From: Ancylobacter sonchi
GTDB taxonomy: Bacteria > Pseudomonadota > Alphaproteobacteria > Rhizobiales > Xanthobacteraceae
Length of the DNA stretch: 64,000 nt
Direction: 5' to 3'
Assembly (NCBI RefSeq): GCF_018390695.1
Contig: NZ_JAHBGF010000016.1
Coordinates: 496,001-560,000, forward strand
The translations under genes were made by a program, and so were the position numbers. Shown piece by piece: positions 45,664-54,092 of this stretch. The notes below the pieces were generated by a model. That model was not told where the DNA came from. It searched no databases and was given only the letters and a program-made list of their open reading frames with translations. How positions within the stretch are numbered: the stretch's first letter is position 1; the number at the start of each line of letters is the position of its first letter.

Positions 45664-46725
45664 TCAGTACAGCGGCCCGATCTTGCCGAGCGGAATGAGG
45701 CCGAGCGCCACCCGCCCGTCGCGGAACACGAAGGGGAAGGCGCTGGCCTTGGCACCGTCGAGGGTGGTGGGCATGCCCGCCGCCATCAGCAGTGGCGCCA
45801 GCGAAATGGCCTGTTCCGGCAGCAGGCCTGAGCCCCCCAGCGCGCCCATCAGCCCCTGCGGGTTGGCCACCGCCAAAGTGAGGGCGCCGGCCGGCCGGCG
45901 CTGGCCGTCGAGGCCGATATCGCCGGTGGCGTTCATCGCCCCGCCGCCGGCGGAGAGCTTGGCGACCTCGACCTTCACCTTGCCGCCGGCCTCCTGCCAC
46001 AGCCGCAGCCGCTCGGCGACCGGCATCGCCTGGAAGGGCGGCACCTGCGAGATGGTCGCCTGCAGCTCGGCGTCGGCCGCGGCCTGGGTGCCGCCATTGA
46101 GCGCGCCGCTGCCCGCTCCCTTCAGGCCGATGGCGACGTCCAGCGTGTTGCCGTCGGCGCCGGGATGATGACGGGCATGCAGCTCGGCGTGGCGGGCGAA
46201 GAACAGCGTCCGGCCACCTTCGCTCAGCACATAGTCGTTGGCCGAGGTGGAGACGCGGTCGACCACGCCTCCGGCGCCGACGGCGCTCACCTGCAACAGC
46301 GACCAGTTGGCCTCGATGCTGCGGCCGCTGGTCGGTTCCTTCAGCACCGAGGGCCCCTGGAATTCGGCGATGATGTGCTGCGGATCCCAAACCTGCGCGA
46401 CGGCATGCACCCGGGAGGCCGACCACTGCCACGGATCCGACCCGGTGAAGGTGACGCTCGGCTGGGCGCAGATCAGTTCGAAGCGGAACGGAAAGCCGGT
46501 CAGCCGCCGGTCGGCGCAGCTCCATTGCCGCCCGGCCGCCGCCTCGTTGGCGATCCAGCCGTCGATCTCCTTCTCGGCGCGGCCGGCGGCATAGAACCAG
46601 GCAGCGGTCCAGCCGAGGCCGGCGAGCACGAACAGCGCCAGCGGCAGCACCACCCAGAGCGAGGAGCGGCGGCCGGTCACGGACGGCGTTTCGGCGGGCG
46701 AGGCGGCATGGTCGGGATCGGTCAT
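45664..46725 (-). CDS. DUF2125 family protein
   Basis: 353 residues. An N-terminal cytoplasmic tail is followed by one membrane segment (about 24-46), then a periplasmic beta-rich domain with WSCADRRLTGFPFRFELICAQPSV, the conserved opening of DUF2125. The repeated pattern of amphipathic strands recalls AsmA/LolA-like lipid-binding sheets. The family is widespread in Hyphomicrobiales and its role is unknown, presumably in the cell envelope. Confidence 0.88.
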   Translation of the reverse strand: MTDPDHAASPAETPSVTGRRSSLWVVLPLALFVLAGLGWTAAWFYAAGRAEKEIDGWIANEAAAGRQWSCADRRLTGFPFRFELICAQPSVTFTGSDPWQWSASRVHAVAQVWDPQHIIAEFQGPSVLKEPTSGRSIEANWSLLQVSAVGAGGVVDRVSTSANDYVLSEGGRTLFFARHAELHARHHPGADGNTLDVAIGLKGAGSGALNGGTQAAADAELQATISQVPPFQAMPVAERLRLWQEAGGKVKVEVAKLSAGGGAMNATGDIGLDGQRRPAGALTLAVANPQGLMGALGGSGLLPEQAISLAPLLMAAGMPTTLDGAKASAFPFVFRDGRVALGLIPLGKIGPLY

Positions 46726-46830
46726 CGGTCAAGTCTCCTGCGCGGGCCCGGCATCATCGTCCTTTGGCCTGCCATTGCGTCACCGGTGCGGCGACGGCCG
46801 GCCGTCGACGGATGCCACGGACCGGATAAC

Positions 46831-46914
46831 GCGTTCCGCGCGCCGCGTTAAGGGCGTGATTGCGGCGCCGCCGTCCCGGCGCCCCGCCGACAGCGCCGCT
46901 CTTGACGCCGGCCA
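46831..46914. repeat. Diverged direct repeat, copy A
   Basis: This block matches 47438-47520 at roughly 80 percent by eye over about 84 bp, with the shared words CGCCGCGTTAA, GCGGCG-CGCCGT and GCCGACA. The offset is 608 bp. Its right half overlaps the 105-bp tandem pair that begins at 46874. Confidence 0.6.
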
Positions 46915-47120
46915 CCTCGGTCGGTCGCCCAGCAGCAGATGGCGCGCGCGGCGCCACCGAGTTGCCTCCGTGGGATCCTTCGGTGCCGCGCAGACCGTGC
47001 CCTCCTCGGCACCCGCCACTTCCGGTCGGTCGCCCGGATGCGCTGGTGCCGCCGGCGCTACCTGTTCGCCGCCCTGCGATCCCTTCGGTGCCGCACAGAC
47101 CATCGCGGGCCGCTACGGCT
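46874..47120. repeat. Degenerate 105-bp tandem repeat
   Basis: CGGTCGGTCGCCC at 46918-46930 recurs at 47023-47035, and TTCGGTGCCGC-CAGACC at 46979 recurs at 47084; both offsets are exactly 105 bp. Intervening bases are about two-thirds conserved by eye. A third unit appears to start at 47084 and fades. Confidence 0.6.
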
Positions 47121-47437
47121 GTGCGGCTACGAAGCTATGGGGGGCGTTGCACCCCGGCGCTGGAAGGGCGGGTGTGTCGATAGCCGGCTGCGCGCCGGAT
47201 GCGAGGCGAACGCCGCGCGGCCGGCCGAGGAGCCGGCCGCAGCCGATTGGGCACCATCCGATGACCCGTCGTACCCTTGTCGCGGCACTGGTCGACGACC
47301 GCGCCGTATCGACGGACGCAATCTAGGGACTCGTCGTCATGCCTTGTCATGGGCGCGGAATGGTGCCTCGGCCGACCGTCCCGTCCTCGGATATCGGCCG
47401 ACCGCCGTAACTCCGTCCGTTGACGCAGATCGTATGT

Positions 47438-47540
47438 TGCGCTCCGCCCGCCGCGTTAACGACGCGATCGCGGCGACGCCGTAGCGACGCCCGGCCGACA
47501 TGCCCTTCTCGGCGCCCGCCGCGCGACGTTGGTCGCCGGG
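47438..47540. repeat. Diverged direct repeat, copy B
   Basis: Related to copy A over its first 84 bp. Its end, TGCCCTTCTCGGCGCCCGCC then GGTCGCC, instead resembles 46998-47036. It therefore looks like a mosaic of two parts of the upstream array. Confidence 0.55.
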
Positions 47541-48410
47541 GCGCGATCCTCTCGGCTCAACGCCACGCTCGGCGATGGCGGTTCGAAATGGCCGGGGCCG
47601 ACGGTCGCCATCCCGAACCTCGGTCAACCGCCACAAGCGCGGTTGCGTCGATGGCCCCGTCGACGATCCCCGCGCCCACGGTATCCCGGAACGGCAAGCG
47701 GCGGTCGATCATGGCGTCCTGGCCGGCGACCTCGGGGCAGCCCAACCGGCACGGCTCGGGCTTCGGCAACCGCCGGCGGCACAGTCAAGTTCAGGGCGTG
47801 ACGTGGCGCGCCGGCGGGGGGATCGGCGCAACCATGATTGCGTGAGGACCCTGCTGGGGTGAATAGCGTTGTGTCGGGATACCTGCGGTTCGCGCGGCAA
47901 TCGCTGCCGCGTCGATTGCCGCGGGACTGGCGTTACCAGCGGCGGGGAAGGCGGGACGCCGAAGGGCCGTAAACCATGGCGTCGCAGCTGGCCGCCTCGG
48001 GGGGCATGACGGGAACAGGTGCACCGGTCGTCGAGCAAGTCGTATGGCTCGGCCTCCGGCCGCCATCGATTGCCCGATCGAGGTCGCTCCGTACCATGGC
48101 ATGCCGGCGCGGGCGTGGATCGCTGAAGCCGTGAACACCGAGAACCCGTCCGGCTAGAACGGCGTCGAGGCGGGATGCCTGCCCCCAAGCCCCAAGCTTT
48201 CGAAAGCGAAACTCTCAAGCGCCACTCCGCCGGGCGCGCGAGCCCTGGGCGGGGATCGCCATCCACGCGGATACGCGCACCATCGATGCCCGGCGAGGGA
48301 CATGGCCTTCCGCCGCGATCAGGGACTTCCGCCCCGCCGGCGCCGGTGCCAGCATGCCGCGAATCGGCGCGCATCTCCGGCGCCGCAGGCGGCTCGGATC
48401 GGTACGGCGC

Positions 48411-48962
48411 ATGGACCCCCTTATGTCTTCCACCCACGAGGCGGTGAGCGATCTCTGGGTGTTCGGCTATGGCTCGCTGATGTGGAATCCCGGCTTTGAG
48501 CATGAGGAGGCCGTGCCGGCACGGCTGATCGGCGCGCATCGCTCGCTCTGCGTCTTGTCGGTGCACTGGCGCGGCACGGCGGAGAGGCCCGGCCTGGTGT
48601 TGGGGCTGGACCGTGGCGGTAGCTGCATCGGCATCGCCTTCCGCGTCGCCGCCGCGCGGGCGGAGGCGACGATCGCCTATCTGCGCGAGCGCGAGCAGGT
48701 GACGATGATCTATCGCGAGAGCACCCGCCGGGTCTGGCTGCGCGACGGCAGCCGGCGCAGCGTGCCGGCGCTGGCGTTCCTGGTGGATCGCGGCCATGCG
48801 CAATATGCCGGAGCGATGGGCCGCGAGGAGCGGCTGCATCTGGTGCGGCAGGGCCATGGTGTCGGCGGTCCGAACGGCGACTATGTCCGCGCCACCGCCC
48901 GGCATCTCGCCGATCTCGGCATTTCCGACGTCGAACTCGAATGGATCGCCGCGCGGCTCTAG
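48411..48962 (+). CDS. Gamma-glutamylcyclotransferase, ChaC type
   Basis: 183 residues from the ATG at 48411 (48423 is an alternative). The ChaC/GGCT fold is marked by WVFGYGSLMWNPGF near residues 16-29, which binds the substrate amine, and by YLREREQVTMIYRE with candidate catalytic Glu residues near 100. These enzymes release 5-oxoproline from glutathione or gamma-glutamyl peptides in the cytoplasm. It has no operon partners, and the dispersed element copy 2 follows its stop at once. Confidence 0.9.
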   Translation: MDPLMSSTHEAVSDLWVFGYGSLMWNPGFEHEEAVPARLIGAHRSLCVLSVHWRGTAERPGLVLGLDRGGSCIGIAFRVAAARAEATIAYLREREQVTMIYRESTRRVWLRDGSRRSVPALAFLVDRGHAQYAGAMGREERLHLVRQGHGVGGPNGDYVRATARHLADLGISDVELEWIAARL

Positions 48963-49072
48963 GGCCCTTTCCGATCGGGTGGAAGCACCGGATCGACAAG
49001 AACGCGCTCTCGATCAGCTGGAGCCGGTTCTCGTCGCGAAAGCCATTCAGCGTTCGCGGGACATGCTCTAGC
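48961..49072. repeat. Dispersed intergenic element, copy 2
   Basis: It begins at the ChaC stop. The left module (GGCCCTTTCCGATCGGGTG) is the reverse complement of that in copy 1 at 2869. The right module (TGGAGC...TTCTC...TCGCGAAAG...CGCGG...ATGCTCTAG) runs in the same direction as in copy 1. A further GGAAGCACCGGATCGACAAG section separates the two. Confidence 0.6.
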
Positions 49073-49093
49073 CGCGGGGGCCTGCCGACCGGC

Positions 49094-49423
49094 TCATTCC
49101 GGCACCAGCGGGCCGCTCTCGGTCTCCGGCACGATGCGCAGATGGATCTCCTGCGCGCCGGTGGCCAGCGCGGCGACGCGGGCCTTGGCGCCGGCCGGGC
49201 CGCTCCACAGCGCCACGCAGCGCCCGCCGGTGCGGCGCACGGCGAGGGCGATGGCGTCCGGATAGTCCGGCGCGTCCTCGACGGCATAGACGGAGAAGAC
49301 CTGCCGCCGCCCATCCGGGCCGCGCCAGAGCCGAAAGCGTCGGGCGAGCACGCTGTCGGCGACGGTGAGCGGACCGTCGTCGCGCAGCGAATCGCCGCTG
49401 AGGGAGGGTAGCGTGATCATCAT
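49094..49423 (-). CDS. Small unknown protein under an SOS box
   Basis: 109 residues from the ATG at 49423, or 108 from the adjacent ATG at 49420. No family is recognised. The sequence has SVLARRFRLWRGPDGRRQVFSVYAVEDAP, then DAIALAVRRTGGRCVALW, suggesting a small alpha/beta fold without signal or membrane segments. There is no Shine-Dalgarno. A promoter-like pair (49453 and 49431) puts the start site at or within a base or two of the ATG, so the mRNA is probably leaderless. A LexA-type box overlaps the -10, so DNA damage probably induces it. Confidence 0.7.
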   Translation of the reverse strand: MMITLPSLSGDSLRDDGPLTVADSVLARRFRLWRGPDGRRQVFSVYAVEDAPDYPDAIALAVRRTGGRCVALWSGPAGAKARVAALATGAQEIHLRIVPETESGPLVPE

Positions 49424-49425
49424 GA

Positions 49426-49458
49426 GAACAAAGTTAGAACATCTGTGGATGAGGTCAA
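49426..49458 (-). promoter_or_regulatory. LexA (SOS) box and promoter of the small unknown gene
   Basis: GAAC-AAAGTTA-GAAC at 49426-49440 is an exact GAAC-N7-GAAC (GTTC-N7-GTTC on the minus strand), the alphaproteobacterial LexA box. On the minus strand a -35 TTGACC (49453-49458) and -10 TAACTT (49431-49436) are 16 bp apart, and the box covers the -10. Confidence 0.75.
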
Positions 49459-49588
49459 TGCGGTTCCTTTGGTGAATCCGCATGAATGCTGAAAGTTCCC
49501 GTCACGCGTGCGTGAATCGGGGGGCGCAACGCCTACCGGGTCGGCGGGGAGGCGTGCGCCGCGTGCCGGCGAAGTTGGCGCCGGCCTC

Positions 49589-49617
49589 TTGCAAGCTCGG
49601 CCGGTTCGGACCATACG
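49589..49617 (+). promoter_or_regulatory. Possible tRNA-Arg promoter
   Basis: TTGCAA (49589-49594) and CATACG (49612-49617) with 17 bp between, 34 bp before the tRNA. The -10 match is weak. Confidence 0.3.
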
Positions 49618-49650
49618 CTTGCGGCGGGCGCCCGCGCCCGCGACGGCTGC

Positions 49651-49727
49651 GTCCCGGTAGCTCAGCAGGATAGAGCACAGGTTTCCTAAACCTGGGGTCA
49701 GGGGTTCGATTCCCTTCCGGGACACCA
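49651..49727 (+). tRNA. tRNA-Arg (anticodon CCT)
   Basis: Acceptor GTCCCGG pairs with CCGGGAC, the anticodon stem CAGGT/ACCTG encloses loop TTCCTAA, and the T arm has GGTTCGATTCC. Discriminator A and an encoded CCA are present. It reads AGG. Confidence 0.96.
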
Positions 49728-49785
49728 GCGCCGCGCCGTGAATTGCGGCGCCTCGGCTGCCGCTTCGCCCGTTTCCAGCAGTGGC

Positions 49786-51093
49786 TCAGCCGCGCAGGGC
49801 GGCGGCGGGGGACTGGCGATAGGCCAGCAGCGCCGGCACCATGGCCAGCACCGCCGTCGCACCGGCCAGCACCATCAGCGGCGTCAGGTCGTCGGGCGCG
49901 AACAGTACCGGCAGCGCCACCCCGCTCTGCGCCTCCAGCCGGGCGGCGATCGCCCGCGCGGCGGCATAGCCAAGGCCGACGCCTGCGGCGAGGCCGAGGC
50001 CGAGCAGCGCGAAGCCCTCCATCCACACCACCGCGAACACCGCGAGGCGCGGCGCCCCGAAGGCGCGCAGCGCGCCGATCTGCCGCCGGCGCTGGCCGAC
50101 ATGCAGCAGGATCACCAAAAGGATCGCCGCCGCCACCAGCGCCTGCGCGCCCAGGGCGACGGCGGAGAGCACGCGCCGGGCATCGCCGAGCGTCGCATAG
50201 AGCCGGGTCAGCACTTCGGCCGGGAACAGCGCCAGCGTGGTGTCGGTGCGCCAGTCCTGGCGCAGCTTGTAGGCGTCGGCGATGCTGCGCGGCTTCACCA
50301 CGATCGCCGGCACGCCGGGGGCGTTGGCGGCGGTGGCCCGCGCGGCGTCGAGGGCGGCATGCGGGTCCATCGCCGATCCAGCGTGGTGATGCGCGTCCCC
50401 GGCCTTTCCGTTCTCCGCCTTTCCATCTTCCGCCTGCGCCCCGCCAGCGGCCTCTGCGGCGTCGTGCTCGTGTTCGTCGCCGTCCGTATGCGCCTCCATC
50501 CCATGGGTGCGCCACACCGCCTCGATCGGCACCAGCACCGCGCGGTCCCAGGGCGTGCCGGTCGGGGCGAGCCGGCCGACCACCTCATAGGTGGTCTCGC
50601 CATGCATGTGGCCGCCGCTGGAGGCCTGGCCGTGCAGCGGGTGGAAGCGGTCGCCGGGGCGCAGCGCCACGCCGGCGCCGGCCACCGCCTCGCCGAGCCG
50701 GGCGAAGCTTTTGCCCTCGCGCAGGCCGCCGAGCCCGTCGATGAGCGCCTGCGTGGTGCCGACGATCGGGTAGTCCTCGACGAAGTCGCCGAAGCCCACC
50801 GGCGCCGCCCAGGCGACGCGCGGATCGGTGGCGAGCGAGGCCAGCACCTTGCCCGGCACCAGGCCGAGCGGCGCCGGCTGCAGGAACACCGCCGAGAGCA
50901 TCAGCTGGGTCTCGCTGCCGGCGGCGCCGACGATCACCGGAAACGCCGTCGCCGCCCGGGCGCTGCCGAGCCGCAATGCCCGCTCCTGCAGCGTCACCGC
51001 GACGCCGAGCGCGGTGGCGAAGGCGACGATCAGCACGATGGCGAGCGCGCCGAGCGCGTTGCGCCGCAGGTCGGCGGCGACGAGACGGAACAT
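49786..51093 (-). CDS. FtsX/MacB-type ABC permease with His-rich loop
   Basis: 435 residues. One N-terminal membrane segment (about 12-36), a large periplasmic domain, and three C-terminal segments ending in a typical FtsX-like tail. Within the periplasmic part is a His/Asp/Glu-rich stretch (HTDGDEHEHD, then GDAHHHAG) likely to bind metal. With the LolD-like ATPase (3-bp gap) and the DUF3299 protein it forms a cluster like PA4064-PA4066 of Pseudomonas aeruginosa, which is reported as Zur-regulated. A zinc-linked envelope role is inferred; no Zur box was found here. Confidence 0.85.
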   Translation of the reverse strand: MFRLVAADLRRNALGALAIVLIVAFATALGVAVTLQERALRLGSARAATAFPVIVGAAGSETQLMLSAVFLQPAPLGLVPGKVLASLATDPRVAWAAPVGFGDFVEDYPIVGTTQALIDGLGGLREGKSFARLGEAVAGAGVALRPGDRFHPLHGQASSGGHMHGETTYEVVGRLAPTGTPWDRAVLVPIEAVWRTHGMEAHTDGDEHEHDAAEAAGGAQAEDGKAENGKAGDAHHHAGSAMDPHAALDAARATAANAPGVPAIVVKPRSIADAYKLRQDWRTDTTLALFPAEVLTRLYATLGDARRVLSAVALGAQALVAAAILLVILLHVGQRRRQIGALRAFGAPRLAVFAVVWMEGFALLGLGLAAGVGLGYAAARAIAARLEAQSGVALPVLFAPDDLTPLMVLAGATAVLAMVPALLAYRQSPAAALRG

Positions 51094-51096
51094 GGC

Positions 51097-51771
51097 TCAG
51101 CCCTCGCTGGCGGTGATGCGGCCGGCTTCCAGCCGGATCACCCGGTCGAGCCGCTCGATGAGGCGCGGATCGTGGCTGGCGACGATCAGCGTCGCCCCGG
51201 ACTCCGCCGCCAGCGCCAGCAGCAGCGAGGCGACCACGGCCCCTGCCTCGGCGTCGAGACTGGCGGTGGGCTCGTCGGCGACCAGGATGCCGGGCCGGGC
51301 GATCAGCGCCCGCGCCACCGCCACGCGCTGCTTCTGGCCGCGGGACAGCGTCTCGACCTTCTGGTCGCGCCGCTCGATGCCGACGCGGGCGAGCAGCCGG
51401 TCGGCCTCCTCGCCGGCACCGGCCGGCAAGGCGAGGCGCGACAGCCGCAGCGGCAGCAGCACGTTGTCGCGGGCGGAGAGCCCGTCGAAAAGATGGAAAT
51501 CCTGCATCACAAGTCCGACATTGGCGGCGCGCCAGCGGTCGCGCCGGCCTTCGGACAGCCGCGCCAGGTCGGTGCCGTCCCAGATCAGCCGGCCGGCGCG
51601 GGCGCGCTCCAACCCGGTGATCAGGTTGATCAGCGTGGTCTTTCCGGAGCCCGAGGGGCCGGTCAGCCCGATGCGGGCGCCGGCCTCGATGTCCAGCCGG
51701 GGAATGGCGAGGGCGGGGGTGTCGAGGCCGGGGAAGCGGACTTCCAGCGCGTCGACGGTGAGGGCGGGCAT
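51097..51771 (-). CDS. LolD/MacB-type ABC ATPase
   Basis: 224 residues, the size of LolD. Walker A is GPSGSGKTT at 38-46, the signature is the variant LSRGQKQR near 139, Walker B ILVADEPTASLD near 160, and the switch His is in ASHDPRL. It partners the FtsX-like permease that follows. It overlaps nothing and starts 1 bp after the DUF3299 stop. The family acts by mechanotransmission rather than classical import. Confidence 0.9.
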   Translation of the reverse strand: MPALTVDALEVRFPGLDTPALAIPRLDIEAGARIGLTGPSGSGKTTLINLITGLERARAGRLIWDGTDLARLSEGRRDRWRAANVGLVMQDFHLFDGLSARDNVLLPLRLSRLALPAGAGEEADRLLARVGIERRDQKVETLSRGQKQRVAVARALIARPGILVADEPTASLDAEAGAVVASLLLALAAESGATLIVASHDPRLIERLDRVIRLEAGRITASEG

Positions 51772-51772
51772 G

Positions 51773-52273
51773 TCAGGCCCGCCCGAAGCGGGCGCCGACG
51801 ATGCGCAAAAGGCTGACGAAGCCGGTCTCGGGATCGGTCCAGGAGCCGACTTCCAGCGTGCCGGTCACCTCGATCAGCGCATTGGCCTGCTCGAAGGTCT
51901 GGGCGCGGTCGAGCCGGACCACCACGATGTTGTCCGGCCAGTCGGCGTCGGAGGAGCAGAACGGGCACAGAGCCATCGGGATTTCGGTAAGCACGAAGAA
52001 GTCGGCCTCCGCCTTCAGCGGCGGCGCCATGAAGCCGCGCATCGCCACCGGCTTGCCGGCGAGGCTCTTGGTCTTGTCCGAGAAGGTGAGGCCGAACACG
52101 CCCTGGCTGCCATAGAGCTCCTCGAAGCTCAGCCGGTCGGCCGCCCGCGCCGGCGCGGCGATCAGGCCGAGGGCGGCGGCAAGCATGAGCCGGCGCCGGG
52201 CCGGCGAGGCGAGGGGAGATCGGGCTGACGGGGATCGGGCCGGCAGGGAACACACCGGGCGGCGACTGGGCAT
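51773..52273 (-). CDS. DUF3299 family periplasmic protein
   Basis: 166 residues from the ATG at 52273, with AAGGAG 6-7 bp upstream. An N-terminal signal (RRRLMLAAALGLIAAPARAA, about 31-50) is preceded by a long Arg/Ser n-region. The body has LAGKPVAMRGFMAPP and LTEIPMALCPFCSSDADWPDN, with the Cys pair CPFC conserved in DUF3299, perhaps for metal or redox. It is first in an operon with the LolD-like ATPase and FtsX-like permease. Confidence 0.82.
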   Translation of the reverse strand: MPSRRPVCSLPARSPSARSPLASPARRRLMLAAALGLIAAPARAADRLSFEELYGSQGVFGLTFSDKTKSLAGKPVAMRGFMAPPLKAEADFFVLTEIPMALCPFCSSDADWPDNIVVVRLDRAQTFEQANALIEVTGTLEVGSWTDPETGFVSLLRIVGARFGRA

Positions 52274-52449
52274 GGCGGCGCTCCTTCGGCTGCGGCCTCT
52301 CGGCAAGTAGCCTCGGTGGGTGGGCCTCGCCCGATGCCGTAACGCGAGGCCGGACGACCCTGTCACGGGCGACCTCGGGGCTGGTTAGCGGCGGCATGTG
52401 TCAGTTGGATGAAGGCCGCGTCCCCGTCGGCCGGCCGCCGCTCCGGGCT

Positions 52450-53232
52450 CTAGCGCACCAGTTCGCCGCGGAACGCCCAGCGGGTCATGCGCCGTTCCAC
52501 CAGCGCGCAGGCGGCATAAACAGCCACGCCCATGATGGCGATGGCGAACAGCCCGGCGAAGGTGGTGGCTGAGTCGTTGCGCGCCGATGCCGACAGCATC
52601 AGGAAGCCGATGCCGCGATTGCCGCCCACCGTCTCCGACAGCACCGAGCCGACGAAGGCCAACGTCGCCGCCACCTTCAGGCTGGCGAACAGATAGGGCA
52701 TGGCGCGGGGAATGCCGACCTTGGTGAGGATCTCGTAATTGCTGGCGCCGAGCGAGCGCATCAGGTCGCGCATCTCGGGCTCGATGGTGGCGAGCCCGGT
52801 GGCGACGTTCACCACGATGGGGAAGAACGAGATGACGAAGGCGGTGATGATCGCCGGCAGCGCGCCGATGCCGAGCCAGATCATCAGGATCGGCACGATC
52901 GCCACCTTCGGTATGGCGTTGAAGGCGATCAGCAGCGGGTAGAGCCCGGAATAGACGAAGGGCGAGGCGCCGATGGCGAGGCCGAGCAGCAGCCCGAAGC
53001 CGATAGCCAGCACGAAGCCGATCATCGTCGTCCACAGCGTCTCCAGGCAGAAGCGCACCAGCAGGTCCCAGCGCTGCACGATCACCTCGAAGACGCGGGA
53101 CGGGCGCGGCGCGACGATCTCCGGCACGTCGAAGACGATACAGGCGATCTCCCAGGCGATCAGCAGCACGGCGAGGGTCAGCCAGGGCATGGCGAGGCGG
53201 ACATAGCGCTCCTGGCGGGCGGTCATCGCCAT
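52450..53232 (-). CDS. ABC transporter permease, SsuC/TauC type
   Basis: 260 residues with six membrane segments and a permease motif at about 155-180 (RDLMRSLGASNYEILTKVGIP). The start overlaps the ATPase stop (TGATG). Family members import sulfonates, nitrate, pyrimidine precursors or similar small organic molecules. A second in-frame ATG lies 6 bp downstream. Confidence 0.9.
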   Translation of the reverse strand: MAMTARQERYVRLAMPWLTLAVLLIAWEIACIVFDVPEIVAPRPSRVFEVIVQRWDLLVRFCLETLWTTMIGFVLAIGFGLLLGLAIGASPFVYSGLYPLLIAFNAIPKVAIVPILMIWLGIGALPAIITAFVISFFPIVVNVATGLATIEPEMRDLMRSLGASNYEILTKVGIPRAMPYLFASLKVAATLAFVGSVLSETVGGNRGIGFLMLSASARNDSATTFAGLFAIAIMGVAVYAACALVERRMTRWAFRGELVR

Positions 53233-54047
53233 CAGCCGTGCTCCATCTGGATGCGTTCGCGCAGCTCGTGCACGATGTCGACGAACTCGGCCTGGAAGGT
53301 GGTCTCCAGCGTGCGCGGGCGCGGCAGCTCCACCTTGCGGATCTTGACGATGCGGCCGGGGCGCCGGCTCATCACATAGACGGTGTCGGCGAGATAGACC
53401 GCCTCGCGCAGGTCGTGCGTCACCAAGACGGCGGTGAAGCGCCGCTCCAGCCACAGCGCCTGCATGATCCCCCACAGCTCCTCGCGGGTGAAGGCGTCGA
53501 GCGCGCCGAACGGCTCGTCGAGCATCAGGATCTGCGGCTCGTGGATCAGCGCCCGGCAGACATTGGAGCGCTGCTGCATGCCGCCGGAGAGCTGCCAGGG
53601 ATATTTGTCGCCGAACTCGCCGAGCCCCACCGAGGCGAGCAGCTTCTGCGCCTTGTCGAAATAGGCGGCCCGCTCGGCGCGCAGGCGGCTCTTGTGCGGC
53701 TCCACCACTTCCAGCGGCAGCATGATGTTGTCGCGGGTGGAGCGCCAGGGTAGCAGCGTGGCGTTCTGGAACGCCATGCCGACGCCCTTGATCGGCCGGG
53801 TGACGCGCTCGCCGCGCACCTTCACCTCGCCGGAGGTCGGCGGGATCAGGCCGGTGACCAGCTTCATCAGCGTGGACTTGCCGCAGCCGGACGGGCCGAC
53901 CACGGCGACGAACTCGCCCTGTGCGATCCTCATGGTGGCGTCGGCCAGCGCGAGCGTCGCCTCGCGCCCCTCGCCATAGGCGAGGCTGACCTGGTTCAGT
54001 TCGACGAGGGGAGAAGAGGCGCCGGAAGCGAAGTCGGGAGCGGTCAT
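53232..54047 (-). CDS. ABC transporter ATPase, SsuB/TauB type
   Basis: 271 residues. Walker A is GPSGCGKST at 51-59, the signature LSGGMQQR is near 153, Walker B ILMLDEPFGALD near 172, and VTHDLREA carries the switch His. The short C-terminus without TOBE domain is typical of the Ssu/Tau/Thi group. It lies 45 bp after the solute-binding protein. Confidence 0.92.
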   Translation of the reverse strand: MTAPDFASGASSPLVELNQVSLAYGEGREATLALADATMRIAQGEFVAVVGPSGCGKSTLMKLVTGLIPPTSGEVKVRGERVTRPIKGVGMAFQNATLLPWRSTRDNIMLPLEVVEPHKSRLRAERAAYFDKAQKLLASVGLGEFGDKYPWQLSGGMQQRSNVCRALIHEPQILMLDEPFGALDAFTREELWGIMQALWLERRFTAVLVTHDLREAVYLADTVYVMSRRPGRIVKIRKVELPRPRTLETTFQAEFVDIVHELRERIQMEHG

Positions 54048-54092
54048 GCGGGCACGCGGTTCAGATGGGAAGGGGAGCGCCGGGCGGTCGCG

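Larger units (their letters stand above)
46726..48410. other. Gene-poor region with degenerate repeats
   Basis: About 1.7 kb without a convincing gene. Frames on both strands overlap, are Arg/Pro/Ala-rich and match no family I know. The first 800 bp contains related sequence blocks (see the repeat entries at 46874 and 47438). It may be decayed coding sequence or a non-coding repeat domain. No RNA gene was recognised. Confidence 0.5.

Noticed and set aside
47709-48905. A 398-codon minus-strand frame over the gene-poor region and the ChaC gene
   Set aside because: It is antisense to a recognisable ChaC domain, Arg/Ala/Pro-rich, and has no family match.
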